The notes below the pieces were generated by a model. The model was not told where the DNA came from and did not search any database. It saw nothing but the letters and a program-made list of their open reading frames with translations. Positions 17,539 through 24,619 of a DNA stretch of 64,000 nucleotides are shown piece after piece. Location of the stretch: positions 3,596,001 through 3,660,000 of the forward strand of contig OY829843.1 of NCBI GenBank assembly GCA_963691885.1, in the 5' to 3' direction. The DNA is from G963691885 sp963691885 (GTDB lineage: Bacteria; Pseudomonadota; Alphaproteobacteria; UBA8366; Aestuariispiraceae). A program made the translations under genes and the position numbers. Position 1 is the stretch's first letter; each line of letters begins with the position of its first letter.

Positions 17539-17560
17539 GGACGCGTCATTAAACGCGTCC
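17539..17560. promoter_or_regulatory. Perfect 22-base inverted repeat upstream of the aminotransferase gene
   Basis: GGACGCGT and ACGCGTCC, 8-base arms around CATTAA, lie in the 199-base gap upstream of the aminotransferase start. No T-run follows on either strand, so a simple terminator is unlikely. An operator for a dimeric regulator or a leader hairpin in the mRNA is possible. Confidence 0.45.
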
Positions 17561-17712
17561 ATCTGTTCGGCGTGTCTGTAAAATCGGTTCTCCGGTTCTT
17601 CATGCCATTAGAAGATTCTTCATCATAGGGGCAGATAGCAGAAAAGAACAAATCTTCCCGGTCATAAATATGCGATTTTACGACAATAAACCGCAGTTCC
17701 TTAGGGGAAGCC

Positions 17713-18474
17713 CTATACCAACCCGACCATCCGGCGACCTTCTTCTGTTTTGAGGGAGAAATCGGTCCCGGCGAAGGACGCGGCTTCGTCCGTTGTCAGC
17801 CATGCAATGGCCTCTGCAACCCAATCCGGCGAGATATGTACGGAAGGGTCTAACTGACTGACCGGATTGATGCCGGATGCCTTGATTGCGACCTGCATGT
17901 CAGTGGCAACAGTGCCGGGACTGAGGCCCACAACACGAATGCCGCGATCCCGAACCTCCTTGTCCGTGCATTTTGTCAGCGACAGAACCGCAGCCTTGGT
18001 CGCACAATAATGGCTCCATCCTTCAAGGGCACCAGTGGCGGCGCCGGAACTGATATTGATGATCGTACCGGACGCCTGTTCTTCCATGACAGGCAAGGCA
18101 GCGCGGATGCCGTGGTAGACGCCTTTCAGGTTAATATCGACGACCCTGTCCCACTCTTCCGGAGATGAGTCTGCCAGACGGGCGATCGGGTCGATGACAC
18201 CTGCATTGTTTACCAAAATGTCGAGGCGACCAAAGGTGCTTCGTGTTGTCTTCACCGCATCGGCAAGGGACGTGTAGTTGGCGACGTCACAAGAGATACT
18301 CAGGGCCTTGCCGCCGCTCTCGTTAATTTCCTCGGCAATCCCGTCGATCAGATTTGTGCGGCGGGCAACCAGAACGGTGTTTGCACCATAGTCTGCGAGT
18401 TTGCGGGCCGCCGCTGCACCAATGCCTCTGCTGGCACCCGTGATCAGGGCAGTTTTTCCGGTAAGATCGATCAT
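17713..18474 (-). CDS. Short-chain dehydrogenase/reductase
   Basis: A 253-residue classical SDR: TGASRGIGAAAAR cofactor loop (about 13-25), DILVNNAG, catalytic serine in INISSGAATG and the YCATK tyrosine/lysine pair. The cofactor-binding region (VARRTN after strand 2) hints at NADP preference. Start ATG 18474 is preceded by GGAGAG. It is similar in size to 3-hydroxypropionate and serine-type dehydrogenases (YdfG group), which would suit the malonate-semialdehyde theme, but it is 200 bases upstream of the aminotransferase with its own spacing, so this is only suggestive. Substrate unknown. Confidence 0.88.
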   Translation of the reverse strand: MIDLTGKTALITGASRGIGAAAARKLADYGANTVLVARRTNLIDGIAEEINESGGKALSISCDVANYTSLADAVKTTRSTFGRLDILVNNAGVIDPIARLADSSPEEWDRVVDINLKGVYHGIRAALPVMEEQASGTIINISSGAATGALEGWSHYCATKAAVLSLTKCTDKEVRDRGIRVVGLSPGTVATDMQVAIKASGINPVSQLDPSVHISPDWVAEAIAWLTTDEAASFAGTDFSLKTEEGRRMVGLV

Positions 18475-18554
18475 TTCACTCTCCTTGGGATATCTCTGGG
18501 CTCGTTGATAACGCGAACACAGAATTATGACAGGTTTACCCTTGGAAACAGCCG

Positions 18555-20090
18555 TCAGGGCGCATGATATTCCTGCAATAATTGCATGAATTCTTCAGTT
18601 TTGATCGAATTGGTGAGGGATTGAATCTCTTTACCCAATGGTCTGTCGTTGCGATCTGCTGGCGACACACTGCGAATAAAGCCATGCAGTTTCTGCAAAA
18701 ACGGCGCTGAAGAGGGCGCAACAGATGATTTGCCGACGGCCAACTCTACTGCCCGCGCTGCCATTGTCATTTCGATCGCATTCAGCCTTTGCTGGTGGTC
18801 TGCGACATTCATGAGGTTCTGTGAGGCCAAGGGCGTGTTGGTCAGACTGTCCTCCACCCCATCTGCATTTACACTTGGCCAAAGTGGAACCGGCTGACTT
18901 TTGTGAAGGAGTTCGGCCAGTGTGGCCTCAGCCGTTTTCATAACCGGTGCGAACCCGTTCGACCCGGAGCCCGGTTCCGCCAGAAACAGCGGCAGGCCCG
19001 AAAATTTCTCAGAAAGTAATTTTGACAGGCGGGCAATCTGAAGAAGGCTCATTTGCGCAAAAGCACGCGAGACGGTCTCCAGCGCATTGGTCAGATGCGG
19101 CGTGTGATAGGCCCCGGCCGAGATGATCTCCTCATCTTTATACAGAGTGACGGGATTGTCGCTTGCACCGTTGATTTCCGGCTCGACCGCCTCACGCAGG
19201 AAATCGAGAGCAGCGCGGGCTGCGCCATGGGTTTGCGGGATGTTGCGCAGCGAAAGCGGATCCTGCAGGCGTCTTGCTTTCCCGGGACCCAGAGCAGAAC
19301 TGCCTTCCAGGAAAGCCAGAATCTGGGCGGCGACCTCTGCTTGACCGGGTTGTGGTCTGAGGTTGAGTACCCTTGGGTCAAAAGCTGTCAGGTTCGCGCG
19401 AAACCCCTCAAGCGTCAGTGCTGCCGCCGCCTGGGTTGTTGAGAGGGCGTGCTCAGCCTGGACCAGAGCAAAGGCAGCACTGCCAGCCGACAAACTCGCG
19501 TGGTTTGCAAGGGCTAATCCATCTCTGGGACCCAGTTTCGGAGGCTCTAACCCGTGCGCCTGCATCTTCTCGATCGCTGGACCGACCGATCCGGTCCGGT
19601 CTCGAATTTCTCCCTCTCCAATCAGGGCAAGGGCACAGGTCGCATTCCAGACCAGATCACCGGCACCGATGGAGCCGGTTTCGCCAACCACTGGTGTCAG
19701 CCCCGCATTGAGAAAATCGCCCAGAAAATGAGCCAGATCCGGACTGACTGAGGACGCGCCAAGCGTCATTGAATTTAACCGAACTGCCAGCGCGGCCCGC
19801 ACGTGCTCTGCAGGCGTCGGCGGGCCGACCGCATGGGCCCGTCCCCGCAATGTCTGATAGGAAAAACCGGACAGGGTCTCTGCATCCAGGGCCTCGGTGG
19901 CACGGGCCCCAAGACCCGTCGTCACACCGTAAACCGGGACTCTGTCTTGAACAGCCTGCTCTACACATCGGCGAGCCGCCATGATCCGATCAGTTGCGTC
20001 CCGGTCGAGCAAAACTTTGCAATCGCCCAATGCGATCTGGTGCAATTGCTCTGGTGTCAAAGACCGACCGGTGAGGGTAATCTCAGGCAT
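18555..20090 (-). CDS. Aromatic amino acid ammonia-lyase (HutH/PAL)-family protein lacking the MIO serine
   Basis: A 511-residue protein with the full-length fold of histidine/phenylalanine ammonia-lyases: VYGVTTGLGA (the conserved Tyr54 loop), GSIGAGDLVWN, GLALANHAS, LQDPLSLRNIPQTHG and INGASDNPV are all aligned with family blocks. In active members an Ala-Ser-Gly triplet (GASGDL) cyclises to the MIO electrophile; here the block reads G-A-G-D-L (142-146), so the serine is deleted. The YSLR tyrosine is also replaced by leucine (PLSLR). The MIO-dependent lyase reaction is therefore not expected. The start overlaps the end of the cyclodeaminase-like gene by 8 bases, implying coupled translation. 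Function unknown; fold assignment firm. Confidence 0.82.
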   Translation of the reverse strand: MPEITLTGRSLTPEQLHQIALGDCKVLLDRDATDRIMAARRCVEQAVQDRVPVYGVTTGLGARATEALDAETLSGFSYQTLRGRAHAVGPPTPAEHVRAALAVRLNSMTLGASSVSPDLAHFLGDFLNAGLTPVVGETGSIGAGDLVWNATCALALIGEGEIRDRTGSVGPAIEKMQAHGLEPPKLGPRDGLALANHASLSAGSAAFALVQAEHALSTTQAAAALTLEGFRANLTAFDPRVLNLRPQPGQAEVAAQILAFLEGSSALGPGKARRLQDPLSLRNIPQTHGAARAALDFLREAVEPEINGASDNPVTLYKDEEIISAGAYHTPHLTNALETVSRAFAQMSLLQIARLSKLLSEKFSGLPLFLAEPGSGSNGFAPVMKTAEATLAELLHKSQPVPLWPSVNADGVEDSLTNTPLASQNLMNVADHQQRLNAIEMTMAARAVELAVGKSSVAPSSAPFLQKLHGFIRSVSPADRNDRPLGKEIQSLTNSIKTEEFMQLLQEYHAP

Positions 20091-21084
20091 AGGTCAGCCG
20101 TTGGACGATGCCGAGATCACGCGCTTTAGACAGAAAGGCAGCTCCCAGGGCTATGTCGCTTGTCGCCAGGCCCCGATGCCAGAACAGGATTGTTTCGTCT
20201 TCGGATTCCCGGCCTGGCTTGCGGCCAGCGGCAATTTCCCCGATTTCAGCGTAAAAACTGTCTTCGGTAATTTTCCCGGCATTTATATGCGGCCTTAGGG
20301 CTCCCAGATGGCCGCTTCTCATCTGTCCGAGATCGTCCATGACAAACTTGTCGAAACGATCTGTGAAATCCAGGGGCAGAGTACTCATGGTACCATATGG
20401 AATGACCAGATTTCCGGGTTTGACCCAACTTGTTTGAAAGAGCGGGGTCGGCTCCGTCAGCCTTGATGCTTCGACCTGTATGTCAGCTCCGCTTAGGCAG
20501 TCCTCCCAGTTGTCTGTTACAATGATGTCGCGTCGCAAATCGTTCCGCAGGCGCTCGGCAAAAGCATCCCGGCTTTCCGGCCTGCGGGAGTGAACGCGGA
20601 TTTCGTCAAAATCGAACAGGTGGTTAAGCAACCGGACATTCCAGTATGCGGTTCCCCGCGCCCCAATATGACCAAGTATCTTGGCCTTTTTGGGACCCAG
20701 CCATTTTGCGCCGAGTGCGGTCATGGCACCGGTACGCATGTCTGTGATGCCGGCCGCATCGATAACCGCTTTTGGAACCCCCGTCCGTGGACAGAACAGG
20801 TTGAGTAACGCCATTTCCGACGGCAGCCCTTGTTTGTAATTGTCGACGAAATCACCGACGACCTTCACGCCTGCATAGTTCAGGGGGGCAATATAGCCTC
20901 GCAAGACATTGAAATGACCGTTAAACGGCGGATCAGGTGCAAGATGTGTACGGGGTTCAATCACCGTCTCGCCATTCCCGGCGGCTTTAAGGCCAAATTC
21001 GACTGCATCCAGAATTTCGTCGTCACTTAAGGCCGCTCCCGCAATCTGCGGCCCGCCCAGATATTCAATTTCAAGCTGTGTCAT
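20083..21084 (-). CDS. Ornithine cyclodeaminase/mu-crystallin-family protein
   Basis: A 333-residue NAD(P)-binding protein of the OCD/mu-crystallin family. The family core is visible: DAAGITDMRTGAMTALGAKWL followed at a distance by the Rossmann motif ILGHIGARGTAYWNVRLL (about 135-150; the last glycine of the usual GxGxQA is altered). Relatives include ornithine cyclodeaminase, alanine dehydrogenase, ketimine reductases and lysine cyclodeaminase. First gene of a two-gene operon with the MIO-less ammonia-lyase homologue, so both probably act on one amino acid or imine. Weak ribosome-binding sequence (GAGAG) before ATG 21084. Confidence 0.85.
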   Translation of the reverse strand: MTQLEIEYLGGPQIAGAALSDDEILDAVEFGLKAAGNGETVIEPRTHLAPDPPFNGHFNVLRGYIAPLNYAGVKVVGDFVDNYKQGLPSEMALLNLFCPRTGVPKAVIDAAGITDMRTGAMTALGAKWLGPKKAKILGHIGARGTAYWNVRLLNHLFDFDEIRVHSRRPESRDAFAERLRNDLRRDIIVTDNWEDCLSGADIQVEASRLTEPTPLFQTSWVKPGNLVIPYGTMSTLPLDFTDRFDKFVMDDLGQMRSGHLGALRPHINAGKITEDSFYAEIGEIAAGRKPGRESEDETILFWHRGLATSDIALGAAFLSKARDLGIVQRLTYA

Positions 21085-21267
21085 ACACTCTCACCAAACA
21101 ATAGTCCCTCATTTACTCAACTTTGTGAGCGCATTGCGTGACGGTCAAATCAATTGCCTTGGCAGAACGGTGAAAAGATCATTTAATGTGTTAGGGGGTG
21201 TAGATATGCCAATGATTTTAATAAGGTTTTCGAGTTTGAATCGAACCGAAATCGGGGGATTTCAAAA

Positions 21268-22056
21268 ATGGTTGGTTTCCGAGCAAGGGTCCTGAACTTG
21301 CTTTCCGGGTTGCTTGGCTTCGTGATTTTCGTAAGTCTGTCATCCGGTGCTTATTCACAAAATCTGTTCACTCTCTCGGTCAACAGTGACTGGCCGCCAT
21401 TCTCGTATAATGAGGGCGACGAGGTCGATGGTATTCTGCCGCGTCTCATCGCTGAAATCGTCGGCAAGCGAATGGGCATTGAGACTCAATCGGTCGGTAA
21501 CCCCTGGGGGCGGGCGCAAAAGCTGGTTGAAATTGGGGAACTGGATGCTCTGCTGACTGTCCCGACGGATCAGCGGCTGGAATATGCAGACGCATCGAAA
21601 TCTGTTGTCTACGAGTTTCGGATGCAAGCTGCGACCCGCGACGGTTCGTCGGTCCATGTTGCTCTTGGTGACAAAGCCTCGATCGATGACATCAAGCGCT
21701 TTCGTGTTTGTGATATCGCGGGCAATGGTTGGGCTGAAGGATTCTACGCGAAGCACGGAATAACTTACTACGTTGCGCCAACTGTCGCGACCTGTCTGAA
21801 AATGATCAGCGCCGATCGGATGGATGTGATTATCCAACCTCAGGCCGTGCTTCTGAGGGAAATGCGGGATGCCAATCTCGAGGGCAAAATCAAGATTCTG
21901 GAACCGACTTACCAAACGATGAATTTCACACTTCTTCTGTCGAAAAACTCAACGATTGGAGAGGAGTTCCTTCAACGATTTGATCGTGTTGTGGAAGAAA
22001 TACGCAGTGATGGTTCCTATGACGCGGTCATGCAGTCCGTTGTCGATGGCGGGTAG
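21268..22056 (+). CDS. Periplasmic solute-binding protein, family 3 (amino-acid type), orphan
   Basis: A 262-residue exported protein: signal peptide of about 31 residues (hydrophobic core LLGFVIFVSLSSGAYS) followed by a bacterial extracellular solute-binding domain (SBP family 3), beginning FTLSVNSDWPPFSYNEGD. Family members bind amino acids or act as sensory domains. No ABC permease or ATPase adjoins, so it may supply a transporter encoded elsewhere or work as a sensor partner. Two cysteines in the mature domain (FRVCDIAG, VATCLKMI) could form a disulfide. The stop overlaps a possible GTG start of the desaturase gene, suggesting co-transcription. Confidence 0.82.
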   Translation: MVGFRARVLNLLSGLLGFVIFVSLSSGAYSQNLFTLSVNSDWPPFSYNEGDEVDGILPRLIAEIVGKRMGIETQSVGNPWGRAQKLVEIGELDALLTVPTDQRLEYADASKSVVYEFRMQAATRDGSSVHVALGDKASIDDIKRFRVCDIAGNGWAEGFYAKHGITYYVAPTVATCLKMISADRMDVIIQPQAVLLREMRDANLEGKIKILEPTYQTMNFTLLLSKNSTIGEEFLQRFDRVVEEIRSDGSYDAVMQSVVDGG

Positions 22057-22073
22057 TGGAGAACTGTAAGCAG

Positions 22074-22994
22074 ATGAATTCCTCGCCCGATGGGACTGGA
22101 TCGGGGCATAGGGCGTTTATTTCCAGCCTGTCGCCGGATCAAAAAGCGCGTCTGACCAACCGGTCCAATGGACCGGGACTCTTTCGTTTGTCGTGCCATT
22201 TTGGTCTGATCCTCGCTCTGGGTTTTCTTATTCTGATCGAGATCCCGTTTTGGCCGTTTCTCATGGTTCCCCAAGGGATATTGCTGGTTTTTCTCTTTAC
22301 TTTGTTGCACGAAACCATTCATCGAACGGCTTTTCGGGCTCGCCCTTTTAACGATGGCGTCGCCTGGTTCTGCGGGTTTTTGCTGATCTTGCCCGCTGAA
22401 TGGTTCCGATTGTTTCATTTCGCGCATCATCGCTACACTCAGGATCCAGAGAAAGATCCGGAACTCGCCACCCCGAAACCAAAGACCAGAACGCTTTTCC
22501 TTTGGATGGTGAGCGGCTTGCCACTTTGGGTGTCTTCGCTGTCGCAATTGATAGCGAATGCCCGCGGCTTGGCTAACGCGCACTATATACCGGCGTCTAT
22601 GCATCGAACCATTGCCCGGGAAGCGCGTATCTTGTGCATCCTGTACGCCTTGGTACTGCTTGCTTCGTTTGCGGGTGGCTGGGATGCTCTTCTGTTTACA
22701 TGGTTACTACCGTTGCTTCTGGGGCAACCATTTCTAAGGCTTTATTTGTTGGCGGAACATGGTGGCTGTCCTGAAACCAGTTCGGACATGTTCACGAACA
22801 CGAACACAATTCTGACAACGCCGGTGGTTCGTTTTTTCGCCTGGAACATGCCCTACCATGTTGAACACCACGCGTATCCTGGTATTCCTTTCCACAAGCT
22901 GCCCGAATTTCACACTTTAATTAGGGGGCGGATTTCCAACCTGCAGCCCGGATATTGGACATTTGTCGCGCGATATTGGCGTTCACTGGCGTGA
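22074..22994 (+). CDS. Membrane fatty acid desaturase-family protein
   Basis: A 306-residue membrane protein of the non-haem di-iron desaturase/hydroxylase superfamily. The three histidine boxes are present: HETIH, HFAHHRYT and YHVEHHAYPG, separated by paired hydrophobic helices, so active-site ligands look complete. Substrates of this family include acyl lipids, carotenoids and alkanes; which applies cannot be read here. ATG 22074 is used; an in-frame GTG at 22056, overlapping the preceding stop, is the alternative. It stands between the orphan binding protein and the TolC-like gene, perhaps a membrane-adaptation unit. Confidence 0.87.
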   Translation: MNSSPDGTGSGHRAFISSLSPDQKARLTNRSNGPGLFRLSCHFGLILALGFLILIEIPFWPFLMVPQGILLVFLFTLLHETIHRTAFRARPFNDGVAWFCGFLLILPAEWFRLFHFAHHRYTQDPEKDPELATPKPKTRTLFLWMVSGLPLWVSSLSQLIANARGLANAHYIPASMHRTIAREARILCILYALVLLASFAGGWDALLFTWLLPLLLGQPFLRLYLLAEHGGCPETSSDMFTNTNTILTTPVVRFFAWNMPYHVEHHAYPGIPFHKLPEFHTLIRGRISNLQPGYWTFVARYWRSLA

Positions 22995-23123
22995 AATTCA
23001 AATTCTGGTGCTAATTCAGCAGCTTCGATCCGATTCGAAGGCGATTCGAATCTGCTTCAAAAAGTTGCAGGCTTTTAATTTTCGGTCTAAATCATTGCGA
23101 GAATTTGAAAATTCGAAAGTTAG

Positions 23124-24443
23124 TTGGAAACCATACTTTTGTTTAAGGTCGGCGCGCAATTTTGGGCAGTGTTTGTATTGGTATTTGCGGTTGCGGGTAC
23201 ATATGGCATTCCCGCCCAAGCAACCGATCTGCCAGACATGCTGCGCGAGCTTTTGAACGAGCACGACCGGATCGCCGCCAGCCGACAGAACCTTGTCGCT
23301 GCAACCGAGCGATTGGAAGAGTCGTTCCGTGTTTATTATCCCGATGTTGCGCTGACAACATTTGTCGGCCGGGAAGACAGACGCAATTCCAATGCCGATG
23401 ATACCATTCTCACAGGACGTGAGATGAACATCACCATCACCCAGCGATTGCTGGATTTTGGGGTATCTGAATCCACGGTGAATTTGGCAAAATACCGATT
23501 GCGACGAGCCGAAGCTTTGGTTGAACAAACTGAAGAGCAGGTCCTTTTGGAGGCTTTGGCGGCCTATATCGATCTCGCCCGCACCGCGCGGGTTGTCGAG
23601 TTCTCGATTGAATCTGTCGACAACATAAATCGGCAGGCGAATTTAGAGGACGCCCGCGTGAAACGCGGCGGCGGTTTTTCAACAGATGTGTTGCAGGCCC
23701 AAACCCAGTTGGTTGGCGCGCGCGCCAGAAGTGTTCTGGCAGAAGGTGACCTCGAGTTGGCCAAGAACCGATTTATTTCCGTATTCGGCTATGAGGCGGA
23801 AACAATTCCAACGGGGGATGAGGTCGTTGTTCCCGCGGACCTGTTGCCGTCCAGTCTGGAAGAGGCGCTGGTGATTGCGCAGGAGAACAACGCCCAAATC
23901 ATCGTAACCCGCTTGGATGAGGATATCAGCAAGGAGACATCTTCAGGCACCGAGAGCGATGTCTTGTTTCCTGAGATTGATATTATTGGTGAGCAGGTTT
24001 GGTCCAACGATGTAAACGGTGTGCAGGATTTGCAAACCGAGAGCATTATTCGCCTGCAGATGACCTATGAATTTGATGTGGGTTTGACCGCACGCAACAC
24101 AATTCGTGCCGCAGAGGCGGATGCCAAAGCAAGCGGGTTCGGCAGAGCGGACGTTTTGCGTCAAGTTGAAGAGAGTGTGAGGGACGCGTGGGTCCAACTG
24201 CGGATCACGCGTCAAAATGCCGAGCTGTTGGAAGAGCAGGCCATATTGGCAGAGCGGTTTCTTGAACTGGCGCGGGAGGAACGCAAAGCTGGACGGCGGT
24301 CATTGATCGATGTTCTGGCCGGGGAAACAGCGCTTAACAATGCTCAAAGTGATGCGATTTCAGCGCGTTTAAACGTCAAAGTCGCGGCCCTTGCACTGCT
24401 TGCTGCGATGGGCACCATGGATCTTGATACGGTCGCACCCTGA
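23124..24443 (+). CDS. TolC-family outer-membrane efflux/secretion channel
   Basis: A 439-residue TolC-like protein. After a signal peptide (FWAVFVLVFAVAGTYGIPAQA) come two repeats rich in long amphipathic helices with the outer-membrane efflux protein pattern (TQRLLDFGVSESTVNLAKYR, DVLQAQTQLVGARARS, and DVLAGETALNNAQ near the C-terminus). It forms the trimeric exit duct of type I secretion or efflux systems. Start TTG 23124 (GAAAG five bases upstream) or TTG 23139; both leave the signal peptide intact. It precedes the RTX protein and the ABC/HlyD fusion, so it is the obvious outer-membrane component of that system. Confidence 0.88.
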   Translation: METILLFKVGAQFWAVFVLVFAVAGTYGIPAQATDLPDMLRELLNEHDRIAASRQNLVAATERLEESFRVYYPDVALTTFVGREDRRNSNADDTILTGREMNITITQRLLDFGVSESTVNLAKYRLRRAEALVEQTEEQVLLEALAAYIDLARTARVVEFSIESVDNINRQANLEDARVKRGGGFSTDVLQAQTQLVGARARSVLAEGDLELAKNRFISVFGYEAETIPTGDEVVVPADLLPSSLEEALVIAQENNAQIIVTRLDEDISKETSSGTESDVLFPEIDIIGEQVWSNDVNGVQDLQTESIIRLQMTYEFDVGLTARNTIRAAEADAKASGFGRADVLRQVEESVRDAWVQLRITRQNAELLEEQAILAERFLELAREERKAGRRSLIDVLAGETALNNAQSDAISARLNVKVAALALLAAMGTMDLDTVAP

Positions 24444-24619
24444 ACCGTTTAGGGTAACCTGTTGGCAAAACAATCCGATTCTTCACTGCTCGGCAGTATT
24501 GTTAACAACGGTTGATTAACGTTTTACGATATATGCACGAAAATGAGTCTACTTGGTGTCGCAAAGCACTTATACTGCAGCTGATTTAAATTCCTCCGGG
24601 CATTGTAAGGATTACGGTT

